From UBA4416 sp040386075 (GTDB taxonomy: Bacteria; Bacteroidota; Bacteroidia; B-17B0; Aurantibacillaceae): DNA of 64,000 bases. Numbering within the stretch: position 1 is the stretch's first letter; each line of letters starts with the position of its first letter. Positions 17,583-26,141 of the stretch are shown here, piece after piece. The DNA is taken from assembly GCA_040386075.1 (NCBI GenBank), contig JAZKGE010000027.1:62001-126000 (forward strand). Direction: 5' to 3'. Under the pieces are notes generated by a model, which worked only from the letters and a program-made list of their open reading frames with translations, searched no databases and was not told the DNA's origin. Both the position numbers and the translations under genes were made by a program.

Positions 17583-19394
17583 ATGCATATTTCAAAATTC
17601 CGAATACATAATTACAAAAGTTATTTAGATTCTAATGATGTTAATTTAGAATCTGGAATTAATATTATCACTGGGCAGAATAATGCGGGCAAAACTGCAT
17701 TATTACAAGCTTTAAGCTTGCACTTTGTTGACAGTCCACATAGAAGTACTAAAACGATTTCAACTCAACTTGAAAAAGTAAAATCAGAGTCATCAATATA
17801 TCTGGAGTTTAACATCTCTAAGGAAGATTTTGTTAACTATATTTTTAATGATTTTACTCAATTTCTTATACCACATTCAGATCATGTAGAGCAACGTTAT
17901 TATAATAACAGGGGTTTTATTGACACATATTTACAGGGTAATAATATTCTGCAAGTAACATTTCCAAGACATGGAGCCGGAATTAAAAGTGCAGTATTAA
18001 AACAATTGCCCCAAGGTCATCCTACCATGTGTTATAAGTTTAATCTAAATAAGGATCTTAAAAGTTTTCAGTATGTAAATAGTTTCAATGCACCATCTTC
18101 GTTCCATACAATAGCGGATCTCTTAAAGCAAAGAGTTTATTTTTTTCACGCCGAAAGATTAAGTCTTGGAAGTTGTGCTCATGGTGTAAACAATGTTTTG
18201 AGCCCAACCGCATCTAATTTACCAGAAGTATTAAATATTCTTCAAAGTGACCTAAATCGATTCGAAAGATATAATCGTTATATAAGAAAAATATTTCCCC
18301 AGATTTTCAGGGTATCAGTGATTCCAAGGGAAAATAATAGAGTGGAGGTAGTCGTATGGAACGAAGATCCTGAGTTGGAAAGAAATGATCTTGTTGTTCC
18401 ATTAGACCAATGTGGAACGGGATTAGGACAGGTTTTAGCAATCTTGTATGTAGTGTTAACTTCTGATATTCCTAAAATTATTATTATTGATGAGCCAAAT
18501 AGTTTTCTTCATCCAGGTGCCGCGAGAAAATTGATAGAAATATTAAAAGAGCATTCACAACACCAGTTTATAATTTCAACACATTCTCCATCAACTATTG
18601 CTGCAGCAAATCCAAAAACCATTAATATAATTAAAAATAGGGAAGCCCAAAGCTATATAGAAGCAATTGATGTGGAAGAAACAAACCAACAGCAATTATA
18701 TTTAGCAGAGATTGGAGCGAAGTTGTCTGATGTATTTGGTGCGGATAATATTTTATGGGTTGAGGGTAAAACAGAAGAAATCTGTTTTCCGAAAATTATT
18801 GAAACCACTTCTAATCTTTCATTGATGGGAACATCAATTTTAGGAGTAAAAAACACTGGTGATTTTCAAAGTAAAAATTCAGGATTAGTTTTCGATATAT
18901 ATAAAAAACTTAGCGTAGGTAAAGGACTGATGCCAGCAGCCGTGGGATTTGTTTTCGATAAAGAAGAACTCACGGAGCGACAAATAAAAGACTTAGAAAG
19001 AAAGAGTGGAAAGAAAGTTCATTTTATTGGGCGTCGTCTATATGAAAACTACCTGCTTAATCCACAGGCAATCTTTGAAGTATTGAATGAGATAGATATG
19101 ATAAACATATCTCAAGAAGACGTTGATAATTGGATTGAACAAAATAAATGGAAAAGAAAATTTATTTCTCAGGAAAATGCTAAAATCAAAACTCAGGATA
19201 ACTGGCTAGAAAAAGTTGATGGAGCAAATTTTTTAAGCGCATTGTTTTCTGAATTAACAAAAAGTAAAGTGTGTTTCGATAAAATTAAACATTCAGTTGC
19301 TTTAACGGAATGGATTATTGAAAATTCGATAGAAGACTTAAAAGAGTTGCAGGATTTGCTTACTCAAATATTAAAACCTAGTACTAGTAATTAA
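17583..19394 (+). CDS. OLD-family ATP-dependent nuclease (AAA ATPase plus TOPRIM)
   Basis: 603 residues. The N-terminal ABC/SMC-like ATPase has Walker A GQNNAGKT (31-38), Walker B KIIIIDEPNSFLHP (D303, E304) and the His switch STHSPST near residue 334. A TOPRIM domain follows, opening at WVEGKTEE (E394), with FVFDKEELTE further on as a likely second acidic motif. This is the overcoming-lysogenization-defect (OLD) layout. Stand-alone OLD proteins and OLD-helicase pairs (Gabija) act in phage defence in other bacteria; no UvrD-like partner helicase follows here, so it would be the single-gene type. Two broken ORF6N genes lie downstream, which marks the patch as accessory DNA. Confidence 0.88.
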   Translation: MHISKFRIHNYKSYLDSNDVNLESGINIITGQNNAGKTALLQALSLHFVDSPHRSTKTISTQLEKVKSESSIYLEFNISKEDFVNYIFNDFTQFLIPHSDHVEQRYYNNRGFIDTYLQGNNILQVTFPRHGAGIKSAVLKQLPQGHPTMCYKFNLNKDLKSFQYVNSFNAPSSFHTIADLLKQRVYFFHAERLSLGSCAHGVNNVLSPTASNLPEVLNILQSDLNRFERYNRYIRKIFPQIFRVSVIPRENNRVEVVVWNEDPELERNDLVVPLDQCGTGLGQVLAILYVVLTSDIPKIIIIDEPNSFLHPGAARKLIEILKEHSQHQFIISTHSPSTIAAANPKTINIIKNREAQSYIEAIDVEETNQQQLYLAEIGAKLSDVFGADNILWVEGKTEEICFPKIIETTSNLSLMGTSILGVKNTGDFQSKNSGLVFDIYKKLSVGKGLMPAAVGFVFDKEELTERQIKDLERKSGKKVHFIGRRLYENYLLNPQAIFEVLNEIDMINISQEDVDNWIEQNKWKRKFISQENAKIKTQDNWLEKVDGANFLSALFSELTKSKVCFDKIKHSVALTEWIIENSIEDLKELQDLLTQILKPSTSN

Positions 19395-19480
19395 ATATCG
19401 GGTATTCCAAAATGCTACGTAGCAAAACCTCATTATAAAATTGTTTTTCTTTGCTTTATATTTTATAGAGGGTGTATGTT

Positions 19481-20018
19481 ATGGCAAAGAAAGAGAGTTT
19501 AGTTGTAGTTCCAGATGAGGTAGTAATGAATAAAATTTACATCATCCGCAATCAAAAAGTAATGCTGGATAGGGATTTGGCGGAGTTGTATGAGTTAAAA
19601 GTATTAGGTGAGAGAGCAAGTTAAACGCAATCTTCCAAAATTCCCTACCCATTTTATGTTTCAATTGACTGATATTGAAGTTGAAATCATGGTATCGCAA
19701 AATGCGATACCCTCAAAATCTCATTTGGGAGGTACTTTACCATACGTATTTACGGAACATGGCGTTTTAATGCTTGCAAATGTGTTAAAAAGTGAACGAG
19801 CTATTCAGGTTAGTATCCGAATCATAGAGTTATTTGTTAAGCTGCGAGAAATGTTGTTAGCAAATGCGGAATTGAGGTATGAAATAGAAAAGATCAAAAA
19901 GAAACTCGATAACCAGGATAAGAATATGGAAATTGTATTCAGGTATTTGGATGAACTGTTAGAAAAGAAGGAGAATCCAAAACCAAGAACAAAGATCGGT
20001 TATAAAACGCCTGAATAA
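19481..20018 (+). pseudogene. ORF6N-domain protein, frameshifted (copy 1)
   Basis: The frame from the ATG at 19481 gives MAKKESLVVVPDEVVMNKIYIIRNQKVMLDRDLAELYE-like sequence in two overlapping pieces. It stops at 19621-19623. The rest of the ORF6N domain (REQVKRNLPKFPTHFMFQLT...FTEHGVLMLANVL) continues in another frame to 20018. One extra base or two missing bases near 19605-19610 explains it. The downstream piece also includes a coiled-coil tail (DNQDKNMEIVFRYLDELLEKK). ORF6N proteins are DNA-binding, phage- and mobile-element-associated regulators. The shift may be a true mutation or a sequencing error. A second, also broken, copy lies at 20725. Confidence 0.75.
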
Positions 20019-20061
20019 AATCAGTGCTTTTTTTCTATATTTATAAAACAAAACCCAAACC

Positions 20062-20649
20062 ATGCCCATCGATCACGAAAATCTCCCAAACCCTATTTTA
20101 ATTATTGGGGTATTTGCTTTGAGTCTGGCTGTTGTAAGAGTACTAACAACAACCATTCATGAAATGGGTCATGCGTTGATGGGTTTAGTATTTTTAAAAG
20201 GAGATTTTGATGTATATGTTGGTTCTTATGGCGATCCCGAAAAAGGCCAGCATTTTAAGATAGGCAGGATTCGTTTTCATTTTATTTATGCACCGTTTTC
20301 TATAGAGAAAGGTGTGTTCAGATCAGCAGAACAGGATACCACACATTTGCGTAATTTTTTAGTGACCCTGGGCGGCCCTTTGGCTTCATTGATCAGCGCT
20401 ATGTTATATATTGGCATCATTATATTTTACCCCGTTCCTGAAGTAGTGATGATAGGCCTATATATATTGATCGGTTCATCTGTTTATGATTTTTGGTATA
20501 ATATAAAACCCAGCACTACCCCAATAGAGTTACATGATAGAGTTATTGTATACAACGATGGTTACTTATTAAAATATACCTGGAAGCAAATGTTTGGTAA
20601 ACAACAACAAAACAATTCCGAAGAAACAACCGATATGGTTGAAAAATAA
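20062..20649 (+). CDS. HExxH membrane protein, M50-like metallopeptidase candidate
   Basis: 195 residues. An HEMGH motif (H33, E34, H37) lies inside the first hydrophobic helix (VVRVLTTTIHEMGHALMGLVF), as in M50 site-2-type proteases. Two further hydrophobic segments occur around residues 108-150 (LGGPLASLISAMLYIGIIIF and MIGLYILIGSSVYDFW). GGPLAS resembles the second membrane motif of M50 proteins, but the NxxPxxxLDG aspartate motif is not seen; SVYDFWYNIKPSTTPIELHD holds the nearest candidates. Substrate unknown. The gene sits between the two damaged ORF6N copies. A truncated or divergent M50-like protein without proven activity is the safe reading. Confidence 0.6.
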   Translation: MPIDHENLPNPILIIGVFALSLAVVRVLTTTIHEMGHALMGLVFLKGDFDVYVGSYGDPEKGQHFKIGRIRFHFIYAPFSIEKGVFRSAEQDTTHLRNFLVTLGGPLASLISAMLYIGIIIFYPVPEVVMIGLYILIGSSVYDFWYNIKPSTTPIELHDRVIVYNDGYLLKYTWKQMFGKQQQNNSEETTDMVEK

Positions 20650-20724
20650 ATTGCTACGATCCTTAGCAAAGCCCCATTCTAAAATTACTTTTCTTTGCTT
20701 TATATTTTATAGAGAGTTTATGTT

Positions 20725-21262
20725 ATGGCAAAGAAAGAGAGTTTAGTTGTAGTTCCTGATGAGGTTTGATGAACAAAATTTACGTGATTCGTAATCAAAA
20801 AGTAATGCTGGATAGTCCCGATAGCTATCGGGATGGCAGGGCTTTATCAGGTTGAAACCAAAGTATTGAATCAACAGGTGAAGCGTAATTTAAAGCGTTT
20901 TCCCGATGATTTTATGTTCCAGTTAACTCAGTCAGAGTTCGAAAACTTGAAGTCACAATTTGTGACTTCAAGTTGGGGAGGTACCAGGAAACTACCTTTT
21001 GTGTTTACCGAGCAAGGTGTGGCCATGCTTTCGGGGATCTTAAACAGCGATCGGGCCATTGCGGTCAATATCCAGATCATGCGAATCTTTACACGCGTCA
21101 GGCAAATGCTAACCGATAACACCGAGTTGAGGTTAGATGTTGAAAAGATCAAAAGGAAACCAGGATAAGAACATGGAGATCGTATTCAGGTACTTAGATG
21201 AGCTACTGGAGAAGAAGGAGAACACTAAACCCAGAACAAAGATCGGGTATAAAACGCAATAG
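20725..21262 (+). pseudogene. ORF6N-domain protein, multiply disrupted (copy 2)
   Basis: A paralogue of the copy at 19481, including its upstream 60 bases (TTTATATTTTATAGAG...GTTATG). The first frame stops at once after MAKKESLVVVPDEV. The next restarts with MNKIYVIRNQKVMLD and is broken by an inserted 18-base palindrome (20816-20833). The middle (QVETKVLNQQVKRNLKRFPDDFMFQLT to the KIKRKPG end) is intact. About eight bases are then missing near 21160, so the coiled-coil tail (KNMEIVFRYLDELLEKK) is out of frame. At least three separate lesions show that this is a decayed gene rather than a sequencing slip. Confidence 0.85.
20816..20833. repeat. 18-bp perfect palindrome inserted in the ORF6N pseudogene
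   Basis: TCCCGATAGCTATCGGGA is a perfect palindrome. Compared with the paralogous copy (ATGCTGGATAGGGATTTGG at about 19562) it interrupts the codons for MLDRDLAELY and shifts the frame. From memory, palindromes of this sequence are common in Bacteroidota genomes. Confidence 0.7.
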
Positions 21263-21305
21263 TATATAGGATTATTTCTATATTTATAACACCTACTTTT
21301 ATCAA

Positions 21306-23534
21306 ATGAAATCATTAAAGGCGTTTCTTTTAGCGGTACTGTTTTCTTTTTTTTCGACATTATCTTATGCGTATAGCATAGATTCGCTTAAACAAAAGTT
21401 ATCTCCGGTTGAGGATACTGTTCAGCTATGGATATTAAATAAGCTGGCAGTTTCTTATCAGGCCGAACAGGTATATGATACTTCGGATGTTTATGCTAAC
21501 ATGGCACTGAACCTGGCTCAAAAACTGCATAACAAAAAAGAAGAATCAGAGGCTTTATATATATTAGCTATTAACCGTTATAGATTGGATGATTTTAAAG
21601 TTTCCAAACAATTATTTATAAGATCGGCCAGAATACTTTTCACGCTAAAAAACATGAGTCGTTTAAACAGTATTGCTTCATTTATGGGATTATGTGACGA
21701 TTCGAATGGGGATTATATTAATGCTCTCAAATTATATCAGATTCATTATAAAATGAGTGAGTTTTTAAAAGAAGAAAAAAAGCAGGCGAACGCTCTTAAT
21801 AATATTGGTAATATTTATGAAACACTGGGAGATTACAGTAAAAGTTTGGAATACCATTATAAATCATTGGCTATTGCTACAAAATTGAAATTTAACCTGG
21901 GTGCCGCAAGGTCCTATAACAATATTGCTAATTTATATGCTGATCAAAAAAATCATACAAAAGCTATTGAGTTTTATTTGAAATCAATAGAATTAAAAGA
22001 CCCGCAGGAACAAGTTGAGTCGATCATTGAAAGCTTATGTAATTTGGGAACTGCTTACGCTGAAGTAAAAGAATATCAAAAATCTCTGGAGTATTATAAT
22101 CAGGCCCTAAAAAAAGCAGAGGGAGGATCTTTTATAGTAGAATTGGCTAATGTTTATCTGAATAAAGGTTTATTGCACACTTTAATGCAAGACGAAGCCT
22201 CTGCTGTAAAATGTTTTGACGAAAGCATCCGTTTAGCAAAACTGACCGGGGATGATGTGGAAGTTGCATACGTAGAGTTTGCTTATGCTAAATTAAAAGT
22301 CGATAAAAAAAAATATAGCGAGGCCGAGACCATGTATCTTCGTGCGCTTGAAATAGCAAAGGCATCGGCGGTTTCAGAATTAATGATCCAGATTCATCAA
22401 AGTTTAAGCGACCTCTATCTTACTCTGAAACAACCCGACAAATCTCTCACGCATTATAAAAGCTATATAGAAGAAAGAGATCGACAAAATATTGATGATG
22501 CTAAGCGAACGGCAGATAAACAGGAATTGAAATTTGAATTCGACAAAGAGAAGATCGGGTACGAGAAAGAGCAGGAAAAGAAAAATCTGATCATGGAAGA
22601 TGAGAAAAAAATGCAAAAAATATTTTCGTATTCTATCGTAACTATTTTAATTTTAACCCTCATCTTTTTTACTTTTTTATACAATCGTTATAAACTTACA
22701 CAACGCCAAAAGGTGCTGATCTCAGAACAAAAGCAGGAAGTTGAACATCAAAAACATATAGTAGAAGAAAAGCAAAAAGAAATTGTTGATAGTATCAATT
22801 ATGCACAACGCATTCAATACGCATTATTAGCTAACAAAAAATTATTGGATAAAAATCTGCCAGATTATTTTTTACTGTTCAAACCCAAAGATGTGGTAAG
22901 CGGCGATTTTTACTGGGCACAAAATTTAAGTAATGGTACTTTTGCGGTAGTAACAGCAGATAGTACCGGGCACGGTGTTCCAGGCGCTATTATGAGCATA
23001 TTGAATATTGCCTGTTTGAACGAATCTATTAAAGCAGATAAGTTAACCGGACCTGCAGATATTTTAAATGCAACCCGTGCTAAGGTTATCGATCACCTAA
23101 TGCATGATGGCAGTACCGAAGGAGGAAAAGACGGGATGGATTGTAGTTTGATCTCGTTTGATCTTAAACAATTCAAATTGGTTTATGCAGCCGCTAATAA
23201 TCCTGTATGGATCGTTAGGGAGAATAAATTAATTTCATTGCCAGCCGATAAAATGCCTATTGGCAAGCATGATAAAGATGCTGTTCCATTCAAACAAACT
23301 CAGGTGGAACTTCAAAAAGGAGATGTGGTGTATGCTTTTACTGACGGGTATGCCGATCAGTTTGGCGGAGCCAAAGGTAAAAAATTCAAATACAAGCAAT
23401 TGGAAGAGTTGCTGTTATCTATTCAGGATAAACCAATGATACAACAACATGACGCATTAGATGAGGCATTTGAAAAATGGAAAGGTAATTTAGAGCAGGT
23501 GGATGATGTGTGTGTGATTGGTGTTAGGATCTAA
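21306..23534 (+). CDS. TPR sensor protein with SpoIIE-type PP2C phosphatase domain (paralogue A)
   Basis: 742 residues. A signal peptide (residues 1-22) is followed by about seven tetratricopeptide repeats outside the cytoplasmic membrane (about 60-390, for example ALNNIGNIYETLGDYSKSLEYHYKSL). A charged coiled coil comes next, then one membrane helix (438-460, IFSYSIVTILILTLIFFTFLY), a second coiled coil, and a cytoplasmic SpoIIE/PP2C phosphatase domain from about 515. Phosphatase motifs are DVVSGDFYW, VVTADSTGHGVPGAIMS, GGKDGMDCSLI and YAFTDGYADQFGG. Such proteins probably dephosphorylate anti-sigma-antagonist-type or other phosphoproteins in response to envelope signals. The paralogue at 27068 has the same plan and an almost identical C-terminal half. 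Confidence 0.92.
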   Translation: MKSLKAFLLAVLFSFFSTLSYAYSIDSLKQKLSPVEDTVQLWILNKLAVSYQAEQVYDTSDVYANMALNLAQKLHNKKEESEALYILAINRYRLDDFKVSKQLFIRSARILFTLKNMSRLNSIASFMGLCDDSNGDYINALKLYQIHYKMSEFLKEEKKQANALNNIGNIYETLGDYSKSLEYHYKSLAIATKLKFNLGAARSYNNIANLYADQKNHTKAIEFYLKSIELKDPQEQVESIIESLCNLGTAYAEVKEYQKSLEYYNQALKKAEGGSFIVELANVYLNKGLLHTLMQDEASAVKCFDESIRLAKLTGDDVEVAYVEFAYAKLKVDKKKYSEAETMYLRALEIAKASAVSELMIQIHQSLSDLYLTLKQPDKSLTHYKSYIEERDRQNIDDAKRTADKQELKFEFDKEKIGYEKEQEKKNLIMEDEKKMQKIFSYSIVTILILTLIFFTFLYNRYKLTQRQKVLISEQKQEVEHQKHIVEEKQKEIVDSINYAQRIQYALLANKKLLDKNLPDYFLLFKPKDVVSGDFYWAQNLSNGTFAVVTADSTGHGVPGAIMSILNIACLNESIKADKLTGPADILNATRAKVIDHLMHDGSTEGGKDGMDCSLISFDLKQFKLVYAAANNPVWIVRENKLISLPADKMPIGKHDKDAVPFKQTQVELQKGDVVYAFTDGYADQFGGAKGKKFKYKQLEELLLSIQDKPMIQQHDALDEAFEKWKGNLEQVDDVCVIGVRI

Positions 23535-23569
23535 GGACTCTTTAAATTCAATTGTTTTCCATATACAAG

Positions 23570-23604
23570 CCACACCCGCCAGGTTTAAAAATTAGCAGGT
23601 GTGG
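23570..23604. terminator. Hairpin between converging genes
   Basis: CCACACCCGC (23570-23579) pairs with GCAGGTGTGG (23595-23604) with one wobble position. It lies between the stop of the SpoIIE protein and the stop of the DUF1573 gene. There is no clear T run, so termination is only probable. Confidence 0.4.
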
Positions 23605-23612
23605 ATGTAAGT

Positions 23613-24035
23613 TTAGATCACAACACCTTTAAAAGTTAAGACTACAGACGCTTCTTCATTAGCAATTTTTACGGTTACTGTTTTGGTGAAATTACCTTTA
23701 TTGGCCGCGTTAAAGGTTGCCGTAATTTTAGTAGAGGTTCCCGGTAAAACTGGTGTTTTAGGAAAGTCGGTACTGGTGCAGCCACATGAACCTTGTGCGC
23801 TTAAAACTACAATAGCTTCTTTGCTTACGTTCTTAAATTCAAATTCAATGGGTTTTGGAATTCCCTGGGGAATTTCTCCTACGTCAACTGTTTCGCTTTT
23901 CCACTTAATGGAAGCAGGGGTGTTTGTGGTGACTGAGGTTCTCGAAGTCACTTTTTTTACAATCGGTTCGGTTTTAGGACTGAATGACATCAGGCTGAGC
24001 GTTAATGCCATTAATGTGATGGTAATTGTTTGCAT
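23613..24035 (-). CDS. DUF1573 domain exported protein
   Basis: 140 residues with a signal peptide (MQTITITLMALTLSLMSFS). The DUF1573 domain covers about residues 50-140 and shows its hallmark SCGCTSTDFPKTPVLPGTS, preceded by VDVGEIPQGIPKPIEFEFKN. It has an immunoglobulin-like fold, probably periplasmic or secreted; function unknown. The linker just after the signal peptide (TSRTSVTT) is encoded by DNA containing a 16-base sequence (23932-23947) that also occurs in the intergenic repeat at 12444-12459, so part of this linker comes from a dispersed repeat. Confidence 0.85.
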   Translation of the reverse strand: MQTITITLMALTLSLMSFSPKTEPIVKKVTSRTSVTTNTPASIKWKSETVDVGEIPQGIPKPIEFEFKNVSKEAIVVLSAQGSCGCTSTDFPKTPVLPGTSTKITATFNAANKGNFTKTVTVKIANEEASVVLTFKGVVI

Positions 24036-24199
24036 GAGTGTTGATTTTTTTTAAGATGGATAAATAAAATGATTGTCAAATTTGAACATTACAAAATTAG
24101 GTTGAATGTCCCTGAGCCCCTGTTAACCAATTCCTAACGTTTGTTAATGATATGTTAACGGGCAGTAAAAACAATCAAATTTGGCTATTTTTGAATAGC

Positions 24200-25471
24200 A
24201 TGTTAAAGACAAAAAAGATAAATTTTATCATCATCCTGGGCCTGATTGCCATTGTTGGTATTTTGGTGGCACAGTTAGTCTGGACAAAACAAGCTTTTAA
24301 CCTGGAAGAAAAAAAATTCTCACAAAAGGTGCATGTGGCTTTACTGGAAGTTGTAAAAAAACTATATGAAAGTACCAATAACGATCTGCCTTCCGAAAAC
24401 CCGGTAGAAAAGATCTCGAACGATTATTACTATGTAAACATTGCCAATGATTTTGATCCCATTATTTTAGAACATTATTTAAAATCAGAATTTAAGAAAG
24501 CAGGAGTTACTACTGATTTTGAGTATGCCATGTATAACTGCCAGAGCGACGTGATGGTATATGGTAATTATATTTCGTTGTCAGACGAATCGAGATCAAA
24601 ACCAACCTTTAATTTCCCTAAGAACAGGAATTTAGTTTATTACTTTGCTATTCGTTTTCCAAATGAAACAGGGTATTTATTTAGCTCCCTGCGTTTTTGG
24701 TTCATTTTATCCTTTGCCCTGGTTATTATTTTGTTGGTGTATGTATATTCTATTTTTACCATTATTCAGCAAAAAAAATATTCGGAACTGCAGCGCGATT
24801 TCATTAATAATATGACACACGAATTTAAAACACCACTTTCTTCTATCTTAATTGCCTCTAATTATTTATTGAAACAGGAAAGGATACATGAAGACGAAAA
24901 ATTGGAAAAATATACACAGATCATTATCGATCAAAGCAATAAATTAAATCTTCATATCGAAAAAATACTCAATATTGCTAAACACGATAATTCTCCTACC
25001 GATTTAAATAAGGCTGAACTATCAGTAATACCGATCATAAATAACGTAATTGAAAATGTACAATTGAAGTACGAAAGCACAAACATTTCTATTGAAACTC
25101 AGTTCAATAACTATACAATAGTAGGCGATGAATTTCATTTCGTTAATCTGGTGTATAATTTATTGGATAATTCCATCAAGTATTGTGACGGAAGGCCGAT
25201 CATTACTATCAGGCTTTTGAAAGAAGAAGATCACAAGAAAATAGAATTTACTGATAACGGCATTGGCATTTCAGCTAAAGAGCTTTCTCTGATATTTGAT
25301 AAATTTTACAGAAGTCCTAATTCCAAAGACAGTCAGGTAAACGGCTTGGGCTTAGGCTTGTATTATATTAAAAAAATAACTGACTTGCACAAATGGAAGA
25401 TACAGGCAACCAACAATAACACAAAAGGAATGACCTTCACCATTTTAATCCCACATAATGACAAAGTATAA
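24200..25471 (+). CDS. Sensor histidine kinase (partner of the OmpR-type regulator)
   Basis: 424 residues from the ATG at 24200; an earlier in-frame ATG at 24152 adds a non-conserved stretch. Two membrane helices (about 7-27 and 170-195) flank a periplasmic sensor domain without recognisable family. HisKA has the phospho-acceptor H207 in NNMTHEFKTPLSS. The HATPase domain has N-box LVYNLLDNSIKYC, G1 FTDNGIGIS and G2 GLGLGLYYI. It overlaps the regulator gene by 14 bases, so the two are translationally coupled. The pair resembles RprX/RprY of Bacteroides in layout; that assignment is inference. Confidence 0.92.
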   Translation: MLKTKKINFIIILGLIAIVGILVAQLVWTKQAFNLEEKKFSQKVHVALLEVVKKLYESTNNDLPSENPVEKISNDYYYVNIANDFDPIILEHYLKSEFKKAGVTTDFEYAMYNCQSDVMVYGNYISLSDESRSKPTFNFPKNRNLVYYFAIRFPNETGYLFSSLRFWFILSFALVIILLVYVYSIFTIIQQKKYSELQRDFINNMTHEFKTPLSSILIASNYLLKQERIHEDEKLEKYTQIIIDQSNKLNLHIEKILNIAKHDNSPTDLNKAELSVIPIINNVIENVQLKYESTNISIETQFNNYTIVGDEFHFVNLVYNLLDNSIKYCDGRPIITIRLLKEEDHKKIEFTDNGIGISAKELSLIFDKFYRSPNSKDSQVNGLGLGLYYIKKITDLHKWKIQATNNNTKGMTFTILIPHNDKV

Positions 25472-26141
25472 GATCTTATATGCCGAAGATGATCAGACCT
25501 TAGCTTATCTCACCAAAGATAACCTGGAGCAGCAAAATTATGAAGTATTGCACGTCGCAGATGGGAAGTTATGCCTGGATGAATTTAAAAATGGAACGTA
25601 TGATGTGTGTGTATTGGATATTATGTTACCAAAAATGGACGGATTTGAGCTGGCTACAGAGATCAGGAAAATGAATTCCGAGATCCCAATTATATTTTTA
25701 TCAGCTAAAACTTTAAAAGAAGACCGGATCAAAGGCCTACGCCTGGGCGCTGATGATTATTTAGTGAAGCCCTTCAGCATTGAAGAACTCATATTAAAGA
25801 TCGAAATATTTTTGAAACGCTCATCAAAAAGAACTATTGGAAATGAAAAAACGTATACCATAGGCGCCTACAATTTTGATACTGTAAATTATACCTTGAC
25901 CAAAGGCCTTAAAAAAGTAACCCTAACAAAACGCGAGGCCGATCTGTTAAGGTTATTAATTGAAAATGCCAATGTTGTGTTAAAAAGAGAAGACATCCTA
26001 AAAACATTGTGGGGTGACGATGATTATTTCATGGGACGAAGCCTGGATGTTTTTATTTCGAGATTACGGAAGATCCTTGCTGATGAAAAGCATATTTCTA
26101 TAGAGAATATTCACGGGATAGGATTTAAATTTTCAGTTTAG
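25458..26141 (+). CDS. OmpR-family response regulator
   Basis: 227 residues. Receiver domain 1 to about 120 with acidic pair D11/D12, phospho-acceptor D54 (CVLDIMLPKMDG) and K104 (YLVKPFS). A winged-helix DNA-binding domain follows (about 130-227, TLTKREADLLRLLIENANVVLKREDIL cut to its motif, then RSLDVFISRLRKIL). The closest remembered type is RprY. Its start lies inside the kinase gene. Its stop overlaps the stop of the converging rhodanese gene by three bases (TTAG shared), so there is no room for a separate terminator between them. Confidence 0.93.
   Translation: MTKYKILYAEDDQTLAYLTKDNLEQQNYEVLHVADGKLCLDEFKNGTYDVCVLDIMLPKMDGFELATEIRKMNSEIPIIFLSAKTLKEDRIKGLRLGADDYLVKPFSIEELILKIEIFLKRSSKRTIGNEKTYTIGAYNFDTVNYTLTKGLKKVTLTKREADLLRLLIENANVVLKREDILKTLWGDDDYFMGRSLDVFISRLRKILADEKHISIENIHGIGFKFSV

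Noticed and set aside
19600..19625. Programmed frameshift in ORF6N copy 1
   Set aside because: There is no slippery heptamer with a downstream structure, and the neighbouring copy is clearly decayed, so mutation or read error is simpler.
24152..24199. Earlier ATG of the sensor kinase
   Set aside because: The additional 16 residues precede a standard basic/hydrophobic N-terminus (MLKTKKINFIIILG) and look like untranslated DNA.
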